Of a stretch of 64,000 bases of DNA, positions 9,957 through 17,958 are shown one piece after another. This DNA comes from Mycobacteroides sp. CBMA 271 (GTDB taxonomy: Bacteria; Actinomycetota; Actinomycetes; Mycobacteriales; Mycobacteriaceae). Under the pieces are notes generated by a model that saw nothing but the letters and a program-made list of their open reading frames with translations, was not told where the DNA came from and made no database searches. The stretch covers positions 744,001 through 808,000 of the forward strand of contig NZ_VTHB01000001.1 of the NCBI RefSeq assembly GCF_009729205.1. The letters are read 5' to 3'. How positions within the stretch are numbered: the stretch's first letter is position 1; each line of letters begins with the position of its first letter. Both the position numbers and the translations under genes were made by a program.

Positions 9957-11231
9957 CTACCGTCCTGCTCGTAAGTTGGAAAGGGGGTTTTCATCGCATG
10001 CGCGCGAGGGTGGCCGAGTCGTCAAGGTCAGTGCGACGGGGCCGGGGGCCGGGCTGCGCTTACCCTTCGAATGTGAGTGGTCGCCACTGGGTTTGGGCAC
10101 CACACGGTCGGCAGACAGCGCGGCCTCCCCGTAGCCCTGCACGCACTCCGGATCGGGTCCATCCATCGGAAGCCCCGTGAAGAACTTGGCGGCCATGCAG
10201 CCGCCTCGGCAGCTGTCGTAATGTCCACAGCTGCCACAGGCGCCCGCGGACTGCGGCTCGCGCAACTCGTTGAATAGCCGCGAGTGCTTCCATACCGTGT
10301 CAAATCCGCCGTCGGACACCACATTTCCGGCGAGAAACCGATCGTGGATTGCGAAAGGGCAGGCGTACACATCGCCCACCGGGTCGATCAGACAAACGAC
10401 ACGTCCGGCGCCGCACATGTTGAGACCCGGCAGGCCTCCGGAGCCGTCGCCGTATGCTGACAGGTGGAAGAACGAATCGCCTGTGAGGACTCTGTCACCG
10501 CTGCGCACCAGCCAGTCGTACAGCTGGCGCTGCTGGGCCGCGGTCGGATGCAGCTCATCCCACACATCGGCTCCACGCCCGGACGGACGAAGCCGAGTAA
10601 TTCGCAGCGTCGCACCGTATTGCGCTGCTAGGGCAGCAAATTCATCGAGTTGGTCCACGTTGTGACGCGTGACCACTACCGAAATCTTGGCGTCCTTGAA
10701 ACCGGCGGCGGACAGGTTCTCCAGGGCACGCACGGCCATGGCGAACGATCCCGCGCCGCGCACCGCGTCGTTGACCTCTGCGGTCGCTCCGTCCAGTGAG
10801 ATCTGCACGTCGACGTAGTCACTCGCGGCAAGCCGTGCCGCCACCTCTTCGGAGATCCGTACGCCGTTGGTCGAGAATTTGACGCCCACATGGTGCTCGG
10901 TCGCATAGTCGACGAGCTCCCAAAAGTCTGATCGCACAGTGGGTTCGCCGCCGCCGATGTTCACATAGAACACCTGCATGCGTTCGAGCTCGTCAATGAT
11001 GTCCTTGCACTGCCGTGTCGACAGCTCGCGCGGGTCGCGCTTACCCGACGATGACAGGCAATGCACACAGGACAGGTTGCACGCGTAGGTCAACTCCCAG
11101 GTGAGGCAGATGGGGGCGTCCAGTCCGTGTTCGAACTGGTCCACCAACCTTGGAGCCGCAACACCGGCGACATCCAACCTTGGAGCCGCAACAGCGGCGG
11201 CATTCAAACGGGGCACTGCGGGAGCGCTCAC
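9957..11231 (-). CDS. mftC: mycofactocin radical SAM maturase MftC
   Basis: A radical SAM/SPASM protein of 424 residues. The cluster motif CNLSCVHC places Cys51, Cys55 and Cys58 as the Fe-S ligands. The C-terminal SPASM region holds MCGAGRVVCLIDPVGDVYACPF and CGSCGHYDSCRGGC. MftC decarboxylates the C-terminal Tyr of MftA and then forms a C-C bond between Val and Tyr. The GTG at 11231 overlaps the mftB stop (GTGA). The first 30 residues contain an unusual repeat with three PRL units before the conserved DQFEHGLDAPICLTWELTYAC. Confidence 0.96.
   Translation of the reverse strand: MSAPAVPRLNAAAVAAPRLDVAGVAAPRLVDQFEHGLDAPICLTWELTYACNLSCVHCLSSSGKRDPRELSTRQCKDIIDELERMQVFYVNIGGGEPTVRSDFWELVDYATEHHVGVKFSTNGVRISEEVAARLAASDYVDVQISLDGATAEVNDAVRGAGSFAMAVRALENLSAAGFKDAKISVVVTRHNVDQLDEFAALAAQYGATLRITRLRPSGRGADVWDELHPTAAQQRQLYDWLVRSGDRVLTGDSFFHLSAYGDGSGGLPGLNMCGAGRVVCLIDPVGDVYACPFAIHDRFLAGNVVSDGGFDTVWKHSRLFNELREPQSAGACGSCGHYDSCRGGCMAAKFFTGLPMDGPDPECVQGYGEAALSADRVVPKPSGDHSHSKGKRSPAPGPVALTLTTRPPSRACDENPLSNLRAGR
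11144..11203 (-). repeat. two tandem 30-bp units coding the MftC N-terminal repeat
   Basis: Two adjacent 30-bp units at 11144-11173 and 11174-11203 differ at only two positions. They encode two ten-residue blocks containing AAPRL. A third, more diverged PRL block precedes them. The repeat lies before the radical SAM domain, so it looks like an in-frame tandem duplication of the N-terminal tail. Confidence 0.8.
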
Positions 11232-11533
11232 GGGGCGTCCTCTCGGGTCACGATCATCGTTGAATCCGCCAACATGGCAAGGGCCTGTTGGTATGCAGCG
11301 ACCTGTGCGTCGCCGACACCGGCCGCCCGCCAAGCGCTCTCGGCACTGCTGTGATCGGTCAGCGACTGCACGATCTGCAGCAATGTGCGGTTCTTCAGGA
11401 AGGACAGCTTGCGCGTGCCGAAGTGGTAGAGCAGCGCACCGAACGGCTCGGGACGCAACGACACCTGCGGGTGTAACTGCCAGGGCCGGGTCCAGTCGAA
11501 ACCGGCGGGCGCCTCGTCAGTCATGGCGCTCAT
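11228..11533 (-). CDS. mftB: mycofactocin RiPP recognition chaperone MftB
   Basis: A small protein of about 101 residues with a PqqD-like RiPP recognition element, including WQLHPQVSLRPEPFGALLYHFGTRKLSFLKN. It binds the MftA leader and presents it to MftC. I choose the ATG at 11533 (MSAMTDEAPAG), 14 bp after the mftA stop. An ATG at 11524 is equally possible, and the far upstream start at 11563 would overlap mftA. The stop overlaps the mftC GTG. Confidence 0.93.
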   Translation of the reverse strand: MSAMTDEAPAGFDWTRPWQLHPQVSLRPEPFGALLYHFGTRKLSFLKNRTLLQIVQSLTDHSSAESAWRAAGVGDAQVAAYQQALAMLADSTMIVTREDAP

Positions 11534-11547
11534 CGAGATGGGGCGTC

Positions 11548-11652
11548 TCAGTAGACGCCGCACATCCCGTCGATCGACACTTCTTCGACCAGCGATTCCT
11601 GGACCAACTCGGTGTCAGTGGTCTGTCCGGCGACAGTGGTGGGCTCGGCCAT
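11548..11652 (-). CDS. mftA: mycofactocin precursor peptide MftA
   Basis: A 34-residue ORF on the minus strand that begins [11 protein letters not shown] and ends in the diagnostic IDGMCGVY followed by TGA. The last two residues, Val-Tyr, are the part converted into the redox cofactor. The acidic leader ([12 protein letters not shown]) is the recognition region for MftB. A good ribosome binding site (AAGGGAG) lies 7 bases before the ATG. It is the first gene of the operon, divergent from mftR across about 125 bp. Confidence 0.97.
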   Translation of the reverse strand: MAEPTTVAGQTTDTELVQESLVEEVSIDGMCGVY

Positions 11653-11686
11653 CTGTTCACTCCCTTGTGAGTTTCGACTGGGGCAC

Positions 11687-11715
11687 CGATGAGCCGCTTG
11701 CGCGAAGAGCATCGG
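11687..11715 (+). repeat. dispersed junction element, copy A
   Basis: The sequence CGATGAGC, seven variable bases, GCGAAGAGCATC, then GG. The same pattern recurs at 15157 and 17924, and in shortened tandem form on the opposite strand at 29371-29479. Outer GATG/CATC bases form a short dyad. Here it sits in the mftA-mftR intergenic region. Confidence 0.7.
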
Positions 11716-11781
11716 AGCAGTCACGATAATAATGGCATCGAGTGCAGAAAGGGAAGAGGGTGGCAGGAAAGACCGTCATGA
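11689..11781 (+). CDS. possible 30-codon upstream ORF coupled to mftR
   Basis: An ORF starts at the ATG inside dispersed element A (MSRLREEHR...) and runs 30 codons. Its TGA at 11779 overlaps the mftR ATG at 11778 as ATGA, the standard coupling overlap. It has no recognisable domain. It could be a leader that loads ribosomes onto mftR, or chance. An AT-rich tract GATAAT at 11725 could be the mftR -10 box, in which case this ORF would not be on the mftR transcript. Confidence 0.3.
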   Translation: MSRLREEHRSSHDNNGIECRKGRGWQERPS

Positions 11782-12374
11782 CTACGCAGACGCCGCGCGT
11801 AGGGCGGCGCCCATCGACGACCCGGGACGAGCTCACCGCGGTCGCTATGGCGCTGTTTGCGCGGCATGGGTTCGATGAGGTGAGTGTCGACGACATCGCC
11901 GCAGCGGCCGGGATCGCTCGTCGGACGGTGTTTCGGTACTACAGCTCCAAAAACGCGATCGTCTGGGGAGACTTCGACTCTCACCTCGCGATGATGCGCG
12001 CACTGCTGGACGAGGCTCCGGACTCCGTGAACACCAGCACCGCCCTGCGCCAGGCGCTGTTGACGTTCAACGACTTTCCGCTCGACGAGACCCCACGGCA
12101 TCGCATGCGCATGCGGCTCATCCTCGAAATTCCAGCGCTACAGGCGTATTCGATGCTGATGTATACGGGGTGGCGCGATGTCATCGCACATTTCGTGGCC
12201 CGGCGCAGCGGCACCGATCCGGGCACCCTCTTGCCGCAGACCGTTGCCTGGACGCTGCTGGGCGTGGCACTGGCGGCCTATGAACAATGGCTGGCCGACG
12301 AATCGTCGGCGCTCACCACCCTGCTTGGCATGGGCTTCGACGCCGCCGAAGCGGGCCTGCGAGTGCTGGACTAA
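11778..12374 (+). CDS. mftR: mycofactocin system TetR-family regulator MftR
   Basis: A 198-residue TetR-type repressor with an N-terminal helix-turn-helix ([31 protein letters not shown]), divergent from mftA. MftR proteins repress mft operons and respond to long-chain acyl-CoA. The ATG at 11778 has a ribosome binding site (AGGAAAG) and overlaps the stop of an upstream mini-ORF. A GTG at 11760 is the main alternative start. The bases between the two genes (11653-11777) should hold the operator. I see an 18-bp-spaced CCGATG/CATCGG dyad there. Confidence 0.92.
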   Translation: MTTQTPRVGRRPSTTRDELTAVAMALFARHGFDEVSVDDIAAAAGIARRTVFRYYSSKNAIVWGDFDSHLAMMRALLDEAPDSVNTSTALRQALLTFNDFPLDETPRHRMRMRLILEIPALQAYSMLMYTGWRDVIAHFVARRSGTDPGTLLPQTVAWTLLGVALAAYEQWLADESSALTTLLGMGFDAAEAGLRVLD

Positions 12375-12383
12375 CCCAGCCGA

Positions 12384-12434
12384 GTGTCGATTTTCCGCAC
12401 CGACGTACGAGTAGACGGCGCGAGAACTCGACAC
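12384..12434. terminator. imperfect hairpin between convergent mftR and flavoprotein gene
   Basis: Arms GTGTCGA (12384-12390) and TCGACAC (12428-12434), with partial pairing further inside (CGC/GCG). It lies between two convergent genes, so it probably ends transcription from both sides. It has no U-run. A similar long-looped hairpin lies at 24574-24629, also between convergent genes. Confidence 0.5.
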
Positions 12435-12445
12435 GTCGCCAACAA

Positions 12446-13666
12446 CTACTCCAGCACCTCGGCGATGGGTGTCCCCGCCGCGATCTTGGCACGCATCTTC
12501 ATCACCGGACCGGCCATACCGCAGCCCACCACTCCGGTCAGCACGCCGTCACGCTCCAGGTAAGCGAGGAACTTGCGCCCATCGTCGGAGATCAAATGCA
12601 CCGTGTCCGACTCCCCGAGGTGACCGAGCGACTGGATCTTCACGTCGTACTGATCGCTCCAAAAGTACGGCACAGCACCTGCATTCGCGGCCTGATCCTG
12701 ACCGAGCAGCGCCGGCACTAGCACACGAACCTGCTCGGCAACATTGCTCCAGTGCTCCACGCGACTAGGGCGTCCAGCGGCATCAGCCCATGCGGCGACA
12801 TCGCCCAGTGCCCAGACATGCGGAGTGCTAGCGCGGCCGACGGCGTCGCACACCACGCCGTTGTCCACCTCCAGGCCCGACCCCTCCAGCCAATCGGTGG
12901 CAGGCCGGCTCCCGATGCCCAGCACGACGAGATCCGCATCCACTCGCGTCCCATCCGAGAGCGTGACGGACTGAACGCGTCCCTCCCCCTCCACGGCGTC
13001 CACGCCGATGCCTACCCGAACGTCAACGCCTTCGTTGCGATGCAGCCGGGCCACTAGGTCGCCGAGCTGCTGCCCGATCGCCGCCAGCAGCGGCGCAGGT
13101 TGAGGTTCTACGAGAACCACGTCAACTCCGTTGGCCCGCAACGTGGATGCGACCTCGCAGCCGATAAATCCGGCGCCGACAACCACTGCCCGCCGCGCGT
13201 TCACGGCATCGCCTCGCAGCGCAAAGCTGTCGTCGGCGGTGCGCAGGACGTGGATGCCGTCAAGGTCACCGAACGCGGCAATGCGACGTGGGACCAGACC
13301 GGTCGCAATGATGACCTCACCGTATTCCAGGGTACTTCCGTCAGCCAGGGTGACCGTTCGGGCGTCCGGGTCCAGCGCCGTTACCTTGGCATCGAGTCGC
13401 AGATCAATCTGCTTCTCGTCATAGAACTCTCGTGGTTTGAGCACCACCGCATCGATGGTCTTCTGCGCGTCGCGCAGGACATCCTTGGATAGCGGCGGAC
13501 GATCGTAGGGCAGGTGGGTCTCGCTGCTCACGATGGTGATCGGCCCGGTGAACTCCGACCGGCGCAGCTGCTCTGCGGTTCGCACCGCACCCAGCCCACC
13601 ACCGATGATCAGTACACCTTGTTCTGCGTCGGTCCCAGTCGCTTCACTCACGGTCTCTTCATACAC
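12446..13666 (-). CDS. FAD-dependent ferredoxin/rubredoxin reductase-type oxidoreductase
   Basis: 406 residues with the FAD motif VLIIGGGLGAVRTAEQLR, the reductase signature LPYDRPPLSKDVL, an NAD(P)H-binding VVVGAGFIGCEVASTLRANG, and ALGDVAAW near the C-terminal third. These proteins pass electrons from NAD(P)H to ferredoxin or rubredoxin for oxygenases. Position near mft matches the M. tuberculosis Rv0688 neighbourhood. The start is uncertain: ATG 13666 or GTG 13651, the latter having GAAGAG upstream. The electron acceptor is not encoded here. Confidence 0.9.
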   Translation of the reverse strand: MYEETVSEATGTDAEQGVLIIGGGLGAVRTAEQLRRSEFTGPITIVSSETHLPYDRPPLSKDVLRDAQKTIDAVVLKPREFYDEKQIDLRLDAKVTALDPDARTVTLADGSTLEYGEVIIATGLVPRRIAAFGDLDGIHVLRTADDSFALRGDAVNARRAVVVGAGFIGCEVASTLRANGVDVVLVEPQPAPLLAAIGQQLGDLVARLHRNEGVDVRVGIGVDAVEGEGRVQSVTLSDGTRVDADLVVLGIGSRPATDWLEGSGLEVDNGVVCDAVGRASTPHVWALGDVAAWADAAGRPSRVEHWSNVAEQVRVLVPALLGQDQAANAGAVPYFWSDQYDVKIQSLGHLGESDTVHLISDDGRKFLAYLERDGVLTGVVGCGMAGPVMKMRAKIAAGTPIAEVLE

Positions 13667-13707
13667 GACTGGACACCCGAGATGTCAGTGCCTCCAGTCA
13701 TGCCCGG

Positions 13708-14160
13708 CTACCCCTGCACCTGTGCTCGGTCCACCAAGTTGGACAGCACCACGATGCTCTCGGTGCGATCGATATCGCCGCTGGCGCGGATGCGTTCCAG
13801 CGCGCGCTCCAGATGCTGGATGTCGCGCGCCAGTACCCGCAACATCGCGTCGGAGGTTCCCGTGACCGTCGCCGCGCTCACTACCTCGGGGATGTCGATC
13901 CATGCACGCCGCAAGGCTTCCGGGGTGATGGTGCCCTGGCAGTAGACCTGAACGTAGGCCTCGGTATTCCAACCGACGGCAGCGCGATCCACCACGGTGG
14001 TGAAGCCCTTGATCACCCCCGTCGCGACCAAGCGGTCGACGCGTCGCTTGACCGCGGGGGCCGACAGGTTCACCTCCTCGCCGATCTCGGCGAATGTCGC
14101 GCGGGCATTGCGCATCAACAGCGTCACGATGCGCTCGTCGGTGGCATCCAGCTCGGCCAT
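13708..14160 (-). CDS. Lrp/AsnC-family transcriptional regulator
   Basis: A 150-residue regulator with an N-terminal helix-turn-helix (ATFAEIGEEVNLSAPAVKRRVDRLVATGVIKGF) and a C-terminal RAM-like ligand domain. The ATG at 14160 has a strong ribosome binding site (GGAGGAGG). It is divergent from the amidinohydrolase-rocD-permease operon, as Rv2324 is from Rv2323c-rocD in M. tuberculosis. It probably senses an amino acid such as arginine or ornithine and activates the operon. The intergenic region carries repeated CAATGAAT boxes. Confidence 0.93.
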   Translation of the reverse strand: MAELDATDERIVTLLMRNARATFAEIGEEVNLSAPAVKRRVDRLVATGVIKGFTTVVDRAAVGWNTEAYVQVYCQGTITPEALRRAWIDIPEVVSAATVTGTSDAMLRVLARDIQHLERALERIRASGDIDRTESIVVLSNLVDRAQVQG

Positions 14161-14194
14161 ACAGGCTCCTCCTCCGGCCATTCGGCCCATTACC

Positions 14195-14271
14195 GCAATA
14201 GAATGCCAAATTCATTGACTTGACGCAATGAATCGCATCAAACGAGACAATGAATGGTGATTGATTGCAAT
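14195..14271. promoter_or_regulatory. repeated CAATGAAT boxes, likely AsnC binding region
   Basis: Inverted copy ATTCATTG at 14210-14217, direct copies CAATGAAT at 14226-14233 and 14248-14255 (22 bp apart, about two helix turns), and a palindrome ATTGCAAT at 14264-14271. GCAATAGAAT at 14195 is a weaker match. Multiple phased AT-rich boxes are what Lrp/AsnC octamers wrap, so the site fits autoregulation plus operon control. Confidence 0.6.
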
Positions 14272-14295
14272 AGGCGGCTCTCATACGCTCAGCGC

Positions 14296-15153
14296 ATGAC
14301 CGTTGTACACCAGGGTGGACACCCGGCCGGATCCCCTATTCAGCAGCCAGACAGAACATCGACTACGCGTCACTACGTGATGGTGCCGCCGACGCACTAC
14401 ACCGTCGAATACGCAATCAACCCCTGGATGGACGTCGCCAATCCCGTCGATCAGGCACTCGCCACCGCCCAGTGGGATGCGCTGCGCGCCACCTATGAAC
14501 GTCTCGGCCATACGGTGGACATCCTGTCCCCGGTGGCCGGCCTGCCGGACATGGTGTACGCCGCCAACGGCGGGATCGTGTTGCGGGGCAACGCCGTTGT
14601 GGCGAGATTCAAGCACGCCGAACGTGCCGGAGAGTCTGCCGCACATGCCGAGTGGATGCGCGGGCACGGACTGCGCCCCATGCACTCGCGATACACCAAC
14701 GAAGGCCAGGGCGACTTTCTGCTTGCTGACGACATCATGTTGGCAGGCACCGGTTTTCGTACCGACGTTAGGTCCCATGTCGAAGTCGCGCGAATGCTCG
14801 ACATTCCGGTCGTGACCCTGGAGCTGGTCGATCCGCGCTTCTACCACCTGGATACGGCGCTGGCCGTGCTGGATCCACAGACCATTGCGTACTACCCGCC
14901 GGCCTTCAGCGAGGCCTCCCAGGCCCGGCTGCGGTTCATGTACCCCAACGCCATCATCGCTAGTTCCGCCGACGCCTACGTGCTCGGCATGAATGCGGTG
15001 TCTGACGGCCGGCATGTCATGCTGCCCACCGGCGCAACCGGTTTCGCCGAGCAGCTCCGCGACGCCGGTTTCGAACCTATCGGGATCGACCTTTCCGAGT
15101 TACTCAAGGGCGGCGGCTCGGTGAAATGCTGCACACTGGAGCTCCACTCGTGA
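14296..15153 (+). CDS. dimethylarginine dimethylaminohydrolase-like amidinohydrolase
   Basis: A protein of about 285 residues of the amidinotransferase/DDAH fold (homologous in order to Rv2323c). Segments VPPTHYTVEYAINPWM, LPDMVYAANGG, FYHLDTALAVL and the near-terminal GGGSVKCCTLEL, which carries the catalytic Cys, support it. It likely hydrolyses arginine or methylarginine toward citrulline/ornithine, feeding rocD downstream. The ATG at 14296 is preferred because an in-frame ATG at 14254 falls inside the AsnC box region. Neither has a clear ribosome binding site. Confidence 0.85.
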   Translation: MTVVHQGGHPAGSPIQQPDRTSTTRHYVMVPPTHYTVEYAINPWMDVANPVDQALATAQWDALRATYERLGHTVDILSPVAGLPDMVYAANGGIVLRGNAVVARFKHAERAGESAAHAEWMRGHGLRPMHSRYTNEGQGDFLLADDIMLAGTGFRTDVRSHVEVARMLDIPVVTLELVDPRFYHLDTALAVLDPQTIAYYPPAFSEASQARLRFMYPNAIIASSADAYVLGMNAVSDGRHVMLPTGATGFAEQLRDAGFEPIGIDLSELLKGGGSVKCCTLELHS

Positions 15154-15156
15154 CTG

Positions 15157-15186
15157 CGATGAGCCATGTAGGCGAAGAGCATCAAG
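15157..15186 (+). repeat. dispersed junction element, copy B
   Basis: CGATGAGC, seven variable bases, GCGAAGAGCATC, at the junction of the amidinohydrolase and rocD. It reads in frame with rocD as MSHVGEEHQ. It lies upstream of the better rocD start, so it may be inserted between the genes and not part of the enzyme. Confidence 0.7.
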
Positions 15187-15206
15187 CACCGTCGGAGGCT
15201 CCCGGC

Positions 15207-16427
15207 ATGTCATCCAATTCGTACAAGAGCTCCGAATTCATCGAGCTGGCCGAGCAGTACGGCGCTCACAACTATGCACCACTGCCGGTGGTCGCTCAGC
15301 GCGCAGAGGGCGCGTGGATAGTCGATGTCGAGGGGCGTCGATATCTCGACTGCCTGGCCGCGTATTCGGCGGTGAACTTCGGCCACGGAAACCCCGAAAT
15401 TCTCGCGACCGCACATGCGCAGCTCGACACGGTAACCCTGGTGGGCCGGGCATTTCATTCCGACCGTCTCGGCAGGTTCTGCCGCGACCTCGCCCGGCTC
15501 TGCGGCAAGGGCATAGTGCTTCCCATGAACACCGGCGCCGAGGCGGTAGAAAGTGGAATCAAGGTCGCCCGCAAGTGGGGCACCGACATCAAGGGGATTC
15601 CTCCCGGCGAGGCCAATATTGTGGTGGCACACAACAACTTCCATGGCCGAACCATCAGCATTGTGAGCTTCTCCTCCGACGAAACGGCGCGCGGCGGATT
15701 CGGACCGTTCACGCCCGGATTCCGCATAGTCCCGTTCGGCGACACCGCTGCCCTGGCGCGAGCGATCGACGACAACACCGTGGCCGTCCTCCTCGAACCC
15801 ATACAAGGCGAGGCCGGCATCGTCATTCCGCCCGATGATTACCTGCCCACGGTGCGCGAAATGTGCACTGCGAATAATGTTCTGTTCATTGCTGATGAGA
15901 TCCAGTCCGGACTTGCCCGCACCGGCCGCATGTTTGCCTGCGACCACTGGAACGTGGTCCCCGACATGTACCTATTGGGCAAAGCCCTCGGCGGCGGCGT
16001 GGTTCCCGTGTCGGCCGTGGTCGCCGATACCGACGTGCTCGGCGTGCTACATCCCGGCGAGCACGGTTCCACTTTCGGCGGAAATCCGTTGGCAGCGGCC
16101 ATCGGTTCGACGGTCGTGGCAATGCTGGAGCGCGGCGAGTACCAGCACCGGTCGGCCGTGCTGGGGCGGCATCTGCGTGCCCGCCTTGAGGCCCTGATCG
16201 GCCATGGTGTCACCGAAGTGCGTTCGCTGGGACTGTGGGCCGGGGTGGACATCGATCCGAAACTGGCAACCGGAAGACAAATCAGTCTGCGCATGGCAGA
16301 GTTTGGCGTCTTAGTGAAGGACACCCATGGGGCGACCCTCCGGTTCGCACCACCCCTCGTCATCACCGAGGACGAAATCGATTGGGCTGTAGACCGGTTC
16401 GCTGACGCGCTGGCCGACCCCCGCTAG
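15207..16427 (+). CDS. rocD: ornithine aminotransferase
   Basis: A PLP-dependent class III aminotransferase of 406 residues that converts ornithine to glutamate-5-semialdehyde. It shows MNTGAEAVESGIKVARKWG, NNFHGRTISIVSFSSD, FIADEIQSGLARTG and the PLP lysine in MYLLGKALGGGVVPVSAV. The start at 15207 has GGAGG eight bases upstream. Starts at 15150 or 15159 would add the element-derived MSHVGEEHQ tail. In M. tuberculosis this gene is split into rocD1/rocD2, but here the frame is whole. Confidence 0.95.
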   Translation: MSSNSYKSSEFIELAEQYGAHNYAPLPVVAQRAEGAWIVDVEGRRYLDCLAAYSAVNFGHGNPEILATAHAQLDTVTLVGRAFHSDRLGRFCRDLARLCGKGIVLPMNTGAEAVESGIKVARKWGTDIKGIPPGEANIVVAHNNFHGRTISIVSFSSDETARGGFGPFTPGFRIVPFGDTAALARAIDDNTVAVLLEPIQGEAGIVIPPDDYLPTVREMCTANNVLFIADEIQSGLARTGRMFACDHWNVVPDMYLLGKALGGGVVPVSAVVADTDVLGVLHPGEHGSTFGGNPLAAAIGSTVVAMLERGEYQHRSAVLGRHLRARLEALIGHGVTEVRSLGLWAGVDIDPKLATGRQISLRMAEFGVLVKDTHGATLRFAPPLVITEDEIDWAVDRFADALADPR

Positions 16428-16453
16428 ATTCCGTCACGGTCACAGGAGGCACT

Positions 16454-17929
16454 ATGGCACCCTCGTCACCCAGCCTTGCTCAACAACTGCTGCGGCGCCG
16501 TCCTACGACCGGGGCACCCACTGCCCACGGCGCCGGCGGACATCTGCGGCAGTCGATGGGAACGTTCCAACTCACCATGATCGGCGTGGGCGCCACGGTG
16601 GGCACCGGCATCTTCTTCATCTTGGCCGAGTCGGTGCCCAAGGCCGGCCCCGCGGTGATGGTCTCCTTCATGGTCGCTGGCCTCGCCGCCGGACTCGCCG
16701 CGCTCTGTTACGCCGAATTAGCCTCTGCGGTACCAGTATCGGGCTCGTCGTTCTCCTATGCGTACACCACTTTGGGCGAGCTGGCGGCGATGGGGGTGGC
16801 CGCCTGCCTGCTTCTGGAATACGGCGTATCAGCCGCGGCGGTGGCGGTGGGCTGGAGCCAGTATCTCGACAAGCTTCTGGTCAACGTCTTTGGAACTCAC
16901 CTGCCGCACGCGATCAGCGCCGCACCCTGGGACCCCGTCGACCCCGGGATGCCGCATGCCTGGCTCAATCTGCCCGCGGTGTTCCTCATCGTCATGTGTG
17001 CAATCCTGCTCATCCGTGGGACAAGTGAGTCCGCACTGGTGAACACGGTCATGGTGCTGCTCAAACTCGCCGTCCTGACCGTGTTCGCGATCATCGCGTT
17101 CACCGCGTTTCAGGCGGGCAACTTCTCCGACTTCGCGCCGTTCGGCGTCAGCGGCGTCGGCGCGGCTGCCGGCACCATCTTCTTCACCTACGTCGGGCTG
17201 GACACCGTATCCACCGCAGGCGAGGAAGTGAAGGATCCACAGCGGACAATGCCGCGCGCGCTCATCGCCGCACTGCTCATCGTCACTGCCTTCTACCTGG
17301 TGGTCGCCCTCGCCGCGCTGGGTGCGCAGCCCTGGAAGGAGTTCGAGGGACAGTCCGCCGGCCTGGCCCTGATCCTGGACCATGTCACCGGAAGCACCTC
17401 TGCCAGTACGTTCCTGGCGCTGGGCGCGGTGATCTCGATCTTCTCGATCACCCTGGTGTCGATGTACGGGCAGACCCGCATTCTGTTCGCTATTGGTCGC
17501 GACGGCCTATTGCCCTCGGTCTTTGCAAAGGTCAACCCCCGCACACTGACACCGGTGAACAACACGATCATCGTCGCGGTCGTCGTGGGATTCATGGCCG
17601 CCTTCGTGCCCCTGAACAGCCTCGCGAATATGGTGTCGATCGGCACGCTCACGGCGTTCATCGTCGTATCGATCGGCGTCATGATCCTGCGCGTCCGCGA
17701 ACCAGACCTGCCGCGCGCCTTCAAGGTCCCCGGCTACCCGGTCACGCCAGTCCTGTCCGTCATCGCCTGCGGTTACATCCTGTTCAGCCTGCCCGCGGTC
17801 ACCTGGATTGCCTTCGGGTGCTGGGTTGCCGTGGTGCTGGCCTTCTATTTCGCATGGGGCCGGCACCACAGCGCGCTGAACGACTTACCTAGTGACCCAG
17901 CCGAATTAGTCGAGGAGCCGGTGCGATGA
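16454..17929 (+). CDS. rocE: APC-family amino-acid permease (arginine/ornithine type)
   Basis: 491 residues with about twelve transmembrane segments. The opening MGTFQLTMIGVGATVGTGIFFILAESVPKAGPAV and FFTYVGLDTVSTAGEEVKDPQRTMPRALI are typical of cationic amino-acid permeases. It follows rocD by 26 bp with CAGGAGG upstream of the ATG, and matches the Rv2320c position, so arginine or ornithine uptake is the likely job. Its TGA overlaps the ATG of a ten-codon mini-ORF. Confidence 0.88.
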   Translation: MAPSSPSLAQQLLRRRPTTGAPTAHGAGGHLRQSMGTFQLTMIGVGATVGTGIFFILAESVPKAGPAVMVSFMVAGLAAGLAALCYAELASAVPVSGSSFSYAYTTLGELAAMGVAACLLLEYGVSAAAVAVGWSQYLDKLLVNVFGTHLPHAISAAPWDPVDPGMPHAWLNLPAVFLIVMCAILLIRGTSESALVNTVMVLLKLAVLTVFAIIAFTAFQAGNFSDFAPFGVSGVGAAAGTIFFTYVGLDTVSTAGEEVKDPQRTMPRALIAALLIVTAFYLVVALAALGAQPWKEFEGQSAGLALILDHVTGSTSASTFLALGAVISIFSITLVSMYGQTRILFAIGRDGLLPSVFAKVNPRTLTPVNNTIIVAVVVGFMAAFVPLNSLANMVSIGTLTAFIVVSIGVMILRVREPDLPRAFKVPGYPVTPVLSVIACGYILFSLPAVTWIAFGCWVAVVLAFYFAWGRHHSALNDLPSDPAELVEEPVR

Positions 17930-17950
17930 GCAGCTCGCGCGAAGAGCATC
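17924..17950 (+). repeat. dispersed junction element, copy C
   Basis: CGATGAGC, AGCTCGC, GCGAAGAGCATC, beginning exactly at the permease stop codon and ending 4 bp before the usp ATG. It matches copies A and B at 19 of 20 fixed positions or better. Confidence 0.75.
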
Positions 17951-17958
17951 AGATATGA
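17926..17958 (+). CDS. ten-codon mini-ORF bridging permease and usp
   Basis: ATG at 17926 overlaps the permease stop (ATGA). The ORF encodes MSSSREEHQI, and its TGA at 17956 overlaps the usp ATG at 17955 (ATGA again). Coupling at both ends is striking. There is no separate ribosome binding site for usp, so ribosomes could be handed over through this mini-ORF. Expression is unproven. Confidence 0.4.
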   Translation: MSSSREEHQI

